A stretch of 64,000 bases of DNA from Bog-756 sp963703145 (GTDB taxonomy: Bacteria > Actinomycetota > Acidimicrobiia > Acidimicrobiales > RAAP-2). Both the position numbers and the translations under genes were made by a program. Below, piece after piece: positions 35,354 to 43,394 of this stretch; within the stretch, counting starts at the first letter, position 1; each line of letters starts with the position of its first letter. The notes below the pieces were generated by a model. That model searched no databases. It had not been told where the DNA came from and saw only the letters and a program-made list of their open reading frames with translations. The stretch is taken from positions 3,410,001 through 3,474,000 of the forward strand of contig OY969793.1 in NCBI GenBank assembly GCA_963703145.1. The letters run 5' to 3'.

Positions 35354-35795
35354 TGTGATCGGCCCTCGATGGTCGACCCCCCAAAGGGCCAGGGCCCCAA
35401 CGTGTGCTCCGACGGGGGTGGCATCGATCAGGCCGAGAGCGCTCGTTCGGGGCTGCCGGGATCCTCAGAGCCTCTACCTCGTAGTCGGCGCAACATCGTA
35501 TCGAGAGCGGCTGACCTCATCCACGCCCTCATCGGCACGTTGCCCAGCCTGGTTTAGGGATTTCTTGCCGGATCGCTCGGCGAAGGTTGCCCGCCACTCC
35601 CGCCCGTCGCGAATGGTCGTACCACCGACAGCTGGAACCACCCAGTGGCACAGGTGCCGGGACGGACTCCGATGGGCCAGGAGGCAGGAGGGTCAGGCAC
35701 CGCACTGACGGCGCCGACCAGTACCGTTACCCTTCCAGCCCCGTCACTGATCGGCGGCAGATCCACCATCCGCCGGCGACGGAGAAGCGGTCGGC
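35354..35795. other. Intergenic region without a convincing gene
   Basis: About 442 bp upstream of the GH5 gene and downstream of the first patatin gene (both minus). A 71-codon minus frame is proline/serine-rich and looks non-coding. No structured RNA or repeat was seen. The GH5 promoter presumably lies here. Confidence 0.5.
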
Positions 35796-36737
35796 CTATC
35801 CGTTGGCCGACGATGCCAAGAATCGCTCGGCAGCCGTGCGCCCACTTTCGAACAGCCGTTGTTGGGTCGACTTGTCGATGGAGAAGTCGGTCGCATTCAC
35901 ACCGAACGTGTCGACGAAGATCGTCCGCCTCAGCACGGTGGGGTCATTGAGGTGCATTTGGTCGTGCCAGCTCTGCATGGTTCCCAGCATTCCGAGAGCG
36001 AGGGACAGGTCGCCCTTCACCACATGTTCGATCTGATCGGGGACCTGCTGTGCGGAGAGTTTGATTCCGATCGTGGGCCAGCGAGGTGGCTTGCCATCAG
36101 TGCGATCGAAGGTGTCAACAGGAAAGTTCGACAGCATGCCGCCATCGACGAGGACCGACGGTGCGGCCCCCGGGATGTCCAGGGTCACGGGTCGGTAGAA
36201 GAACGGGATGGACATCGAAGCCCGGACGGCGTCAGCCACCGTCTGACGGTTGGCCTCGATGCCGTCAACGGTGTAGTCCCAGGGCAGCCGAAGTAGACGA
36301 CCACGGCTCACGTCAGAGGTCATCACGACCAACTTGTACTGCTCATTGGCTGGGAGGCTGCTGCCGGGATCAGCCGCGTAGAGGTCGGCGAACGTGTTGA
36401 CGCCGAGTCCTGTGAGCTGCTCTCGGATCCAGCCGTGGAAATAGTCGCCGGCGTAGATGCCGTGTTCGAGCCAGATCGACAGCCCCTTACCCAGGATGGG
36501 CAGGTGATCGAGACGGGTGTCGTCACGGAACCGGGTGTAGTCGAGAGCGGTCATGAGCTCCTGGAGTTGAATGGCCGCCATTCCGCCGGCCACCAGCGAT
36601 CCGACGATCGCACCAGCCGATGCTCCGGCGACACGGCTGAACACCATCCCATGCTCCTCGAGCACCGAGATGGCACCGACCAGACCAATGCCCTTTACCC
36701 CGCCGCCTTCGAGGACGAGATCGACAGTCTCCGTCAT
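35796..36737 (-). CDS. Patatin-like phospholipase / lipid acyl hydrolase
   Basis: A 313-residue Ser-Asp dyad hydrolase. The oxyanion loop 'LEGGGVKGIGLVGAISVLEE', the nucleophile motif 'GASAG' (Ser40) and the Asp in 'VLVDGGMLSNFPVDTF' are all present, making a complete patatin. It has no signal peptide, so it acts in the cytosol or on the inner membrane, releasing fatty acids from lipids. The ATG at 36737 is the start. Its neighbours include a thioesterase and, 5 kb away, a second patatin and a triacylglycerol synthase, giving a lipid-metabolism theme. Confidence 0.88.
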   Translation of the reverse strand: MTETVDLVLEGGGVKGIGLVGAISVLEEHGMVFSRVAGASAGAIVGSLVAGGMAAIQLQELMTALDYTRFRDDTRLDHLPILGKGLSIWLEHGIYAGDYFHGWIREQLTGLGVNTFADLYAADPGSSLPANEQYKLVVMTSDVSRGRLLRLPWDYTVDGIEANRQTVADAVRASMSIPFFYRPVTLDIPGAAPSVLVDGGMLSNFPVDTFDRTDGKPPRWPTIGIKLSAQQVPDQIEHVVKGDLSLALGMLGTMQSWHDQMHLNDPTVLRRTIFVDTFGVNATDFSIDKSTQQRLFESGRTAAERFLASSANG

Positions 36738-37108
36738 TGTGATCAGGGGCCTTTCCGCTCATTGGATGACCTGACGGTCACAGGTCGTGCTTTGCACCCC
36801 TGCCATCTTCTCGCCCCTGGAGCCCGAAGTCATCCGCAACGGCGGCGCCCACGGATTCCCGTACCTCGCGCCCCGGACCTGCCATCGCCGGCCCGAGGGT
36901 GCAGCGAGTGCGAGTGCACACACCTCGGGGCGGTCCGGACCGCCAACCCCTGCCCCCGTCGGGCACCAAGGTCCGAGCGCGTCTTGGGTGGCCGGCTGAT
37001 GGCATGCCCGGTAGCCGACTGCTTGGCAGGTCGCGTTCGGCTCTCCTTGAATCGCGACAGCTGCGGCATTCGATAGGGTCCGTCGGATGGGGCTCGAGGT
37101 GACTTCCC
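36738..37108. other. Divergent intergenic region without a convincing gene
   Basis: About 371 bp between the patatin (minus) and thioesterase (plus) genes. A TAGGGT at 37074-37079 could be a -10 box for the thioesterase, leaving a leader of about 25 nt with a GAGGTGA ribosome site. No protein-like frame was found. Confidence 0.5.
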
Positions 37109-37912
37109 GTGGCTGACGCCGCCGCCGTGTTCGAACGGGACGCTGGCCACTACGTACCGACGGAAGCCGCCCGTGGGCCGTGGAACCCGGAGGCGTTGCA
37201 CGGTGCCGCAGTCGGAGCCCTACTGGCGGGAGTGTTCGAGGCGGAGGGTGAGGTCATTGTCCGAGTTCTTGTCGAGCTGTTCGGACCGGTGCCCGACGGG
37301 CCGCTGACCATCAGGACCCGTGACAGCGAGGGTGGGCGCAGGGTCAAGCGTCAGTCAGCTCTCCTGCTGGCTGGGGACCGTCCCGTGGCGTCGGCATCGG
37401 CGACCCGCATCCGCCTCTCGCACCTCGAGCTTCCCACTACGTCGACGGATCATCCGGTGACGTTCGATCCGGCCCGAGTGCCAGCCCTCGACCACCCGAA
37501 CCGGCATGCCGCCGGGATTGTGGGTTGGCCCTCGTTCGACAGCCTGGCCATGGCCACCGCCTGGGAGCCGGAGAACGCGCCAGGGTCGGTGAAGCTGTGG
37601 CTCCGCCTCTTGATGCCGGTAGTGGCGGGAGAGGCGACGACGGGAACTCAACGGGCTGTTGCCGCTGCGGACTATGGGACAGGCGGTACCTCGGCGCGCC
37701 TGCCCTTCAGGAACTGGTCCTATATGAACGCGGATCTGGCTGTCAGTCTGTCGAGGCCCCCGCAGGGCGAGTGGATCGGGATGGACTGCGACGGCATCGT
37801 CCAGCCGACAGGCACCGGGCTCTCTGTCGGATCGATTCACGACAGGGACGGGTTGCTCGGTCGATCTGCCCAGTCGCTGCTCCTCGAGGCCAGACCCCCC
37901 TCACCGACATAG
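37109..37912 (+). CDS. Acyl-CoA thioesterase (TesB-like double-hotdog) family protein
   Basis: A 267-residue protein with two hotdog halves. The first contains 'RGPWNPEALHGAAVGALLAG' (the helix of hotdog one) and 'VIVRVLVELFGPVP'. The second has 'RLPFRNWSYMNADLAVSLSR' and ends 'GSIHDRDGLLGRSAQSLLLE', the usual TesB-type C-terminus with a catalytic Asp/Gln pair. It hydrolyses acyl-CoA to free acid and CoA. GTG 37109 is preceded by GAGGTGA. The FEN gene follows 16 bp later, so the two may share a transcript by chance of spacing. Confidence 0.83.
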   Translation: MADAAAVFERDAGHYVPTEAARGPWNPEALHGAAVGALLAGVFEAEGEVIVRVLVELFGPVPDGPLTIRTRDSEGGRRVKRQSALLLAGDRPVASASATRIRLSHLELPTTSTDHPVTFDPARVPALDHPNRHAAGIVGWPSFDSLAMATAWEPENAPGSVKLWLRLLMPVVAGEATTGTQRAVAAADYGTGGTSARLPFRNWSYMNADLAVSLSRPPQGEWIGMDCDGIVQPTGTGLSVGSIHDRDGLLGRSAQSLLLEARPPSPT

Positions 37913-37928
37913 CTGCAAGACTTCAGCA

Positions 37929-38813
37929 ATGGACGTCCACCTGGTCGACGGTACCTATGAGTTGTTCCGTCAGTTTTTTGGCCAGCCGCCTCGCACCGGC
38001 GACGACGGGGCGGAGATCGGTGCGGCACGGGGGGTAGTGCTGTCCATCATGGGGATGCTTGCTGAAGGGGCCACGCACCTGGGGGTAGCCACCGACCATG
38101 TGGTCGAGTCGTTCCGAAACGATCTGTGGCCTGGCTACAAGACCGGAGCGGGGATCGATCCCGCCCTGCGGTCGCAGTTCGAACTGCTGGAGACCGCGCT
38201 GCAGGCCTTGGGTGTGGTGGTGTGGCCAATGGTGGAGCTGGAGGCCGACGACGCACTGGCGTCGGCAGCCTCGGTGGCAGCCCAGGATCCAGAGGTGGAG
38301 CGTGTGGTCATCTGCACTCCAGACAAGGACCTGGCCCAGTCCGTGGTGGGCAAGCGGGTCGTGCAGTTGGACCGCCGCAAGGGGTTGATCACCGACGAGG
38401 ACGGTGTGTGGGCCAAGTTCGGGGTCGCCCCAGGGTCGATCCCGGACTGGCTCGGCCTGGTCGGTGATTCCGCCGACGGATTCCCCGGCCTGGCCGGGTG
38501 GGGCCGGCGCTCGGCGTCGTTGGTGCTGGCCCACTACGGGCACATCGAGGATGTCCCATCCGATGTCGCCGAGTGGGACCCTGACGTGCGCCAATCGGTC
38601 CGGGGTGCCGCCAAGCTGGCCGAGCGGCTGGCCACCGAACGCGACCGAGCTGAGCTGTTCAAGGACCTGGCAACGCTCCGCGTGGATCCGTCCCTGCTGG
38701 CCGGGCCCGGTTCACTCCGGTGGACGGGGCCGACTCCGGAGTTCGCCGCCGTGTGCGGGCAATTCCGGGACCCCGGTATGGCTGATCGCGCTGCGGCCAT
38801 CGCACGACGCTGA
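37929..38813 (+). CDS. Stand-alone 5'-3' exonuclease (PolA-N/FEN-like)
   Basis: A 294-residue homologue of the 5' nuclease domain of DNA polymerase I, without a polymerase. Acidic metal-binding clusters are visible as 'HLVDGTYELFRQFFG', 'VELEADDALASAAS' and 'VICTPDKDLAQSV', and the helix-hairpin-helix DNA-binding part as 'DWLGLVGDSADGFPGLAGWG'. It should remove 5' flaps or RNA primers. Its stop lies 8 bp from the stop of the convergent LigC gene, in a repair-gene group. Unlike full PolA it has no polymerase domain. Co-function with the ligase operon is inference from position. Confidence 0.9.
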   Translation: MDVHLVDGTYELFRQFFGQPPRTGDDGAEIGAARGVVLSIMGMLAEGATHLGVATDHVVESFRNDLWPGYKTGAGIDPALRSQFELLETALQALGVVVWPMVELEADDALASAASVAAQDPEVERVVICTPDKDLAQSVVGKRVVQLDRRKGLITDEDGVWAKFGVAPGSIPDWLGLVGDSADGFPGLAGWGRRSASLVLAHYGHIEDVPSDVAEWDPDVRQSVRGAAKLAERLATERDRAELFKDLATLRVDPSLLAGPGSLRWTGPTPEFAAVCGQFRDPGMADRAAAIARR

Positions 38814-38821
38814 CGGCGGTG

Positions 38822-39883
38822 TCACCCCGGGCTGCCGAAGACGTCGGCCAGCTCAGAAGGCACCGGCGTGTCCAGCTGGGCGTAGGTGCAGGAGTCCGGG
38901 CTCCGGTCGGGTCGCCAACGAAGGAATGAGGTGGCATGCCGGAACCGGTCGACCTGGAGGTGGTCGTAGGCCACTTCAGCGACCAACTCGATTCGCAGGG
39001 GCTCCCAGCTGAGGTCCTTGCCACCGCTCCATCGACTCTGGCCGCCGGGGACCCGGCCCTCTGGCGCGCCGTCGCGGAGCCAAGGGTGCGCGGATGACGC
39101 TCCATCCCGGAAGGGCTCGAGCACCCCGACGAACTCCTCGCGCCTGGCCACACTGAATCCGGAAGCCACACCGACGTGGTGCAGGATGCCGCCACCATCG
39201 ATGAGGCCGAGGAGGAGCGAGCCCACAACCTGGCCCGACTTGTGCCACCGGAACCCTCCGACCACACAGTCCGCGGTTCGTTCGTGCTTCACTTTCAGCA
39301 TCACCCGCTTGTCGGGTTGGTACATCAAGTCGCCAGCCTTCACGATGACTCCGTCGAGCCCGGCACCCTCGAATCGGGAGAACCAGTCCCGGGCCACATC
39401 CGGCTGGTCGGTGACCGGGGTGAGGTGGACGGGTGGATGAGCGCCCGACAGCGCGTCCTCGAGGGCTGAACGTCGGTCGGCATAGGCCTGGGTCTGAAGA
39501 TCCTTGTCACCCAGTGCCAGCAGGTCGAAGGCCACGAACGAGGCCGGGGTGGTCCTGGCCAGTAGCTCGACGCGGGATTGGGCCGGATGGATCCGTTGGG
39601 AGAGCGCGTCGAAGTCGAGGCCGGACGGCCCGGCGATCACGATCTCGCCGTCGAGGACACACCGATCGGGCAGGTTTGTCCGTAGTGCCTCGACCAGTTC
39701 GGGAAAGTACCGGGTGAGTGGCTTCTCGTTGCGGCTACCCAGGACCACATCATCGCCGTCCCGGAAGACGATGCATCGGAACCCGTCCCACTTGGGTTCG
39801 TAGAACAGACCTTGGCCCTCGGGCAGCTCCCTGACCAGCTTGGCCAGCATCGGCGCGACCGGCGGCGAAACAGGCAGTGGCAC
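38822..39883 (-). CDS. ligC: ATP-dependent DNA ligase, LigC type
   Basis: A 353-residue single-subunit ATP ligase. The adenylation motif is 'YEPKWDGFR' with K31 as the nucleophile. Later motifs include 'RCVLDGEIVI', 'SFVAFDLLAL', 'LDGVIVKAGD' and 'RVMLKVKHERTADCVVGGF' (motif V), followed by an OB-fold ending 'RPDRSPDSCTYAQLDTPVPS'. This matches mycobacterial LigC. GTG 39883 was chosen because the family begins 'PLPVSPPVAPMLA'; a longer start at 40030 would overlap the PHP gene. It is the last gene of an operon with a HhH-PHP protein and a LigD-type polymerase. It seals nicks; no Ku gene is in the window. Confidence 0.93.
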   Translation of the reverse strand: MPLPVSPPVAPMLAKLVRELPEGQGLFYEPKWDGFRCIVFRDGDDVVLGSRNEKPLTRYFPELVEALRTNLPDRCVLDGEIVIAGPSGLDFDALSQRIHPAQSRVELLARTTPASFVAFDLLALGDKDLQTQAYADRRSALEDALSGAHPPVHLTPVTDQPDVARDWFSRFEGAGLDGVIVKAGDLMYQPDKRVMLKVKHERTADCVVGGFRWHKSGQVVGSLLLGLIDGGGILHHVGVASGFSVARREEFVGVLEPFRDGASSAHPWLRDGAPEGRVPGGQSRWSGGKDLSWEPLRIELVAEVAYDHLQVDRFRHATSFLRWRPDRSPDSCTYAQLDTPVPSELADVFGSPG

Positions 39884-39915
39884 CGGCTCATGGTACTCCG
39901 GGACCGTCCAGCCGA

Positions 39916-40929
39916 TCAGTCCCCGTGGCCGGCCGTCCAGGCCAAGAAGTCCTCCAGAGGGAGGGTGTTCATGATCCGCTCGGGCGGAATCCCCACACGA
40001 GCGGCCTGCTCGCAGCCATAGCGCTGCCATTCGAGCTGGCCCGGGGCATGGGCATCGGTATCCACGACCATCACGCAGTCGAGTGACAGGGCCTGGGCCA
40101 GCAGTGGCTCAGGTGGGTCGAGGCGCTCCGGTCTGGAGTTGATCTCGACTGCGGTGCCAGTCTCCGCACAGGCCGTGAAGACGGTCTCGGCGTCGAAGGT
40201 CGATTCGGGTCGGCCACGTCCTGTCAGGAGGCGACCAGTGCAGTGACCCAGGATGTCGGTGTGCGGGCTCTCGATGGCGCGCACCATCCTCCTTGTCATG
40301 GCCGGCCCATCCATCCGAAGCTTGGAATGGGCGCTAGCCACGACCACGTCCAGCTGGGCGAGGAGGTCCTCGTCCTGATCGAGCGCACCGTCCTCCAAGA
40401 TGTCCACCTCGATGCCCGTGAGGATCCGGAACGGTGCCATCTCGGTGTTCAGCTCGGCGACGACCTCGAGCTGTTGGCGCAACCGCTCTGGGTTGAGCCC
40501 ATGGGCCACGGTGAGCCGTGGGCTGTGGTCAGTGAGGGTCCAATAACGGTGCCCGAGCTCTTTGGCCGCCTCGGCCATCACCCGGATGGTGCTGCCCCCG
40601 TCGGACCAGTCCGAGTGGCTGTGACAATCACCTTGGAGCCGGTCGAACAGGCTGTGGGCCTCGGGGCTCATGACGGAACGCTCCACGGATTCGAGCTTCT
40701 CCAGGTACTGGGGTGTCCCGCCGCCGACGGCCTCTGTGACGACCTGGGCGCTGGTCTTGCCCACGCCGGGGATGGCCGTGAGCCGCGCGGGTGTCATGGC
40801 CGCAAGTTCAGCGACCGCCAGAGGGGCGATGGCCTCTGCGGCGTTGCGAAAGGCCCGCACCTTGTAGGACTCCGCACCGTCGCGTTCCAGCAGGTATGCG
40901 ATCCGGCGTAGCGCGGCAACCGGCTCCAC
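39916..40929 (-). CDS. HhH-PHP domain nuclease/phosphatase (PolX C-terminal-like), stand-alone
   Basis: A 337-residue protein. Residues 1-95 carry helix-hairpin-helix DNA-binding motifs ('RDGAESYKVRAFRNAAEAIA', 'LTAIPGVGKTSAQVVTEA'). Residues 96-330 form a PHP metal domain with H103-x-H105 ('DCHSHSDWSDGG'), H135 (TDHS), E174 (GIEVDIL), H201 (ASAHSK), H229 (ILGHC) and D292-x-H294 (DTDAHAP), so the trinuclear metal site looks complete. This equals the C-terminal part of bacterial DNA polymerase X without its polymerase domain, and is expected to have 3'-5' exonuclease, AP endonuclease or 3' phosphatase activity. It lies between the LigD-pol gene (3-bp gap) and LigC (32-bp gap). Confidence 0.9.
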   Translation of the reverse strand: MEPVAALRRIAYLLERDGAESYKVRAFRNAAEAIAPLAVAELAAMTPARLTAIPGVGKTSAQVVTEAVGGGTPQYLEKLESVERSVMSPEAHSLFDRLQGDCHSHSDWSDGGSTIRVMAEAAKELGHRYWTLTDHSPRLTVAHGLNPERLRQQLEVVAELNTEMAPFRILTGIEVDILEDGALDQDEDLLAQLDVVVASAHSKLRMDGPAMTRRMVRAIESPHTDILGHCTGRLLTGRGRPESTFDAETVFTACAETGTAVEINSRPERLDPPEPLLAQALSLDCVMVVDTDAHAPGQLEWQRYGCEQAARVGIPPERIMNTLPLEDFLAWTAGHGD

Positions 40930-40932
40930 CGC

Positions 40933-41943
40933 TCAGGCCTTCTTGGCCTTGCTCGGAGCCACTCGTGGAGGCTCGTCGGGCTGCTTGGGATACTCGGGCG
41001 GCCAGGGCGCGTCGTGGAGCCCACGGGCTCGGTCGGCGGCTGCCATCGCCAGCAGCGGTTCGAGCGACTGGGGCACGTCATCGATCCCCGACCACGGGTC
41101 GCCACGCTCCCGTACCAGGTCAGGCACGGTCCGGATGGTCAGTGTCTCCGGATCGACTGAATCGATCTCGTCCCACCAAAGTGGGGTCGACACCTGCCCG
41201 CCGACGCGTGGCCGGGCGAACCATGCTCCGAAGACCGTCTTGTGGGGGGCGTTCTGGTTGAAGTCGACGAAGATACGCTCGCCGCGCTGCTCCTTCCACC
41301 ATTCAGCGGTGACCAGTCCGGGATGCCTGCGTTCGAGTTCCCGAGCCAGGGCCACAGCCGCGGCCCGGACCTCGTAACTGTCCCATCGGGGCTCCAGGCG
41401 GACGTAGACGTGGATCCCGCGGCTCCCGGTTGTCTTCGGGTATCCGACGATGCCCAACTCGTCGAGCAGCGCTCGCACACACCCCGCCGCCGTCCGGATC
41501 TCGTGGAACGACATCCCGGGTTGGGGGTCGAGATCGATTCGCAGCTCGTCGGCGTGAGCCGGGTCCGCGGCCCGGTAGGGCCACAGGTGGAGTCCCAGAC
41601 ATCCCAGGTTCACGGCCCAGACGACATGTGACACATCGGCTACCACCAAAGCGTTGGAGGTCGTGCCGTTCGGAGTGGTCACCACGGTGGTCTCGAGCCA
41701 GCTCGGTGCCCCGGACGGAACCCGCTTTTGGAAGAAGGACTTTCCCCCGGCGCCCTCGGGGAACCGCTGCAGCATGGCTGGACGACCGAAGGCGGTGTGT
41801 TGCAACGCATCGGCCATGTCGAGGTAGTAGGAGACGAGTTCGAATTTCGTGGCCCCGAGCTCGGGAAAGTAGATCCTGTCCGGGCTCGAGACCTCGACCG
41901 TACGGCCCGATACCTCGACGTTCCGAACGGATCTGGTGGCCAC
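40933..41943 (-). CDS. LigD-type polymerase/primase domain protein (PolD1-like)
   Basis: A 336-residue archaeo-eukaryotic-primase-like polymerase, the free-standing form of the LigD POL domain. Metal ligands D137 and D139 ('ELRIDLDPQPG') and D227 ('RIFVDFNQNAPHKT') are in place, as is H178 in 'TTGSRGIHVYV'. The C-terminus 'DAPWPPEYPKQPDEPPRVAP' is typical of mycobacterial PolD1/Rv3730c-type proteins, whose gene neighbours ligC. It fills short gaps, with ribonucleotide preference in known members. It starts the three-gene repair operon. No LigD ligase or phosphoesterase domain is fused to it. Confidence 0.92.
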   Translation of the reverse strand: MATRSVRNVEVSGRTVEVSSPDRIYFPELGATKFELVSYYLDMADALQHTAFGRPAMLQRFPEGAGGKSFFQKRVPSGAPSWLETTVVTTPNGTTSNALVVADVSHVVWAVNLGCLGLHLWPYRAADPAHADELRIDLDPQPGMSFHEIRTAAGCVRALLDELGIVGYPKTTGSRGIHVYVRLEPRWDSYEVRAAAVALARELERRHPGLVTAEWWKEQRGERIFVDFNQNAPHKTVFGAWFARPRVGGQVSTPLWWDEIDSVDPETLTIRTVPDLVRERGDPWSGIDDVPQSLEPLLAMAAADRARGLHDAPWPPEYPKQPDEPPRVAPSKAKKA

Positions 41944-42340
41944 GGTCCCACGTTATCGAACGCTGTCTGTCGAATGGCCGGTGATTCCGCGACAGGGGCG
42001 CCGTGCGTCCATCCCAACCTGCGACCGGCACTCGACCAGCGCGGTCGAAGCCGAGATCCACGAGGCGACCCACGTACCGACGCGGAGTGCCATCGGGTGT
42101 CGACGGCCCGTACCGGAAGGACGATCAGCCTGTTCCTCCCGAGGTACAGCCGTGATCACGCCGCTGTGCACGGCCACTATGTCACTGGTAGTGGCTCGGG
42201 GCCCTCTGCGTGTGTTGCTCCACCCCAAGAGCGGGGCCTTGGGGCAGGTCGACGAGCGAAAACGGGCCCAAGGCGGCCGTTGACCGGTACGCTCGTCGAT
42301 GGTCGAGGGAGGCTCATCAGTGCGAGCAAGTGGGGGACGC
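41944..42340. other. Divergent intergenic region; no convincing gene
   Basis: About 397 bp between the repair operon and the second patatin gene. Frames of 115-130 codons exist on both strands but lack family-like sequence. A TACGCT at 42288-42293 could be the -10 box for the patatin transcript, followed by a GGGGGA ribosome site before ATG 42341. Confidence 0.5.
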
Positions 42341-43315
42341 ATGACCGACGTGGGACTGGTGCTCGGCGCGGGAGGTGTGGTCGGGCAGGCCTATCACGCC
42401 GGGGTTCTCGCCGCCCTCCACCAGACTTTGGACTGGGATCCGCGTTCGGCCGGCATCATCGTGGGGTCATCGGCGGGTTCGATCACGGGCACCATGCTTC
42501 GACTGGGCGTGGGGGCCACCGATCTGGCCGCCATGGCCATGCGCTCTCCGCTGTCGGAGTCCGGATCGCAGTTGGTTGACCGCATCCTTCCGGACTCGTC
42601 GGATCTTCCGGTTCCCACTCCTGCTTCCTGGCTCCGACCATGGCGCCCACCATCAGCTGCGCTCCTGTCGAGGATCGCCCGCCGGCCGTGGAGCTTCCGG
42701 CCGGACGTGGCGGCCATGACCATGTTGCCCGCCGGCAGGATCGATCTGTCAGCGCGGGCCGCTCCGCTGCATCGGTTCATCGGTGACCAGTGGCCCGAGG
42801 ATCTCTGGATCTGTGCGGTGCGGCGGGACGACGGCGCCCGAGTCGTGTTCGGTCGGCCCGGTGCACCTCGGGCCCCGCTCGCCGCCGCCGTCCTTGCCTC
42901 GTGCGCCATCCCTGCGTACTTCGTCCCGGTGGCCATCGGTGGAGTTGAGTACTTCGACGGTGGGGTCCACTCACCGACGAGTGCCGACGTCCTTCGGTCG
43001 CGTCCTCCCGCTGTAGTGGTGGTGGTCTCGCCCATGTCTGCGGCCAGTTTCCCGACCCGCCGGGCCGATGCACTGGTTCGGTGGTCGGCCCATCGCCGTC
43101 TCGAGCGGGAAGCCCGCCGTCTCGGCGCTGCTGGTTCCGAGGTGATCCGGATCGAGCCGGGCCCGGCATGTGTCGAGACCATGGGACTGCGACCCATGGA
43201 TGAGAACCGAGCCGCGAAGGTAGCGGAGTCGGCCTATGAGGAAACGGTCGGCCGGATCGCCGATGGGGTGTTCGCCTCACTTCCAGCGTCGGCGATGGTG
43301 ACGACGGGTCGATGA
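42341..43315 (+). CDS. Patatin-like phospholipase
   Basis: A 324-residue patatin. The oxyanion loop 'DVGLVLGAGGVVGQAYHAGV', nucleophile 'VGSSAGSITG' and 'EYFDGGVHSPTSADVL' with the catalytic Asp are complete. Ala-rich stretches and basic loops distinguish it from the 35.8-kb patatin. ATG 42341 follows GGGGGA; an in-frame ATG at 42299 would add 14 residues and sits 5 nt after a possible -10 box. It is 80 bp upstream of a wax ester/DGAT gene, consistent with turnover of storage lipid made by that enzyme. Confidence 0.88.
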   Translation: MTDVGLVLGAGGVVGQAYHAGVLAALHQTLDWDPRSAGIIVGSSAGSITGTMLRLGVGATDLAAMAMRSPLSESGSQLVDRILPDSSDLPVPTPASWLRPWRPPSAALLSRIARRPWSFRPDVAAMTMLPAGRIDLSARAAPLHRFIGDQWPEDLWICAVRRDDGARVVFGRPGAPRAPLAAAVLASCAIPAYFVPVAIGGVEYFDGGVHSPTSADVLRSRPPAVVVVVSPMSAASFPTRRADALVRWSAHRRLEREARRLGAAGSEVIRIEPGPACVETMGLRPMDENRAAKVAESAYEETVGRIADGVFASLPASAMVTTGR

Positions 43316-43394
43316 TCGCCCAGCTCGGCCCGGGCGCCGCCGGGGACCCGGTAGTAGCCTTGACTCCGAGCCGGGGGGCACTGCGACGGGGGAG

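Noticed and set aside
35796..38030. Several long open frames on the strand opposite the patatin and thioesterase genes
   Set aside because: They are antisense frames of a GC-rich genome, Arg/Pro/Ser-rich and without domain motifs, while the opposite frames carry full family motifs.
41953..42342. A 129-codon minus-strand frame in the divergent region before the second patatin
   Set aside because: No recognisable fold or motif, and it overlaps the expected promoter region. Best read as non-coding.
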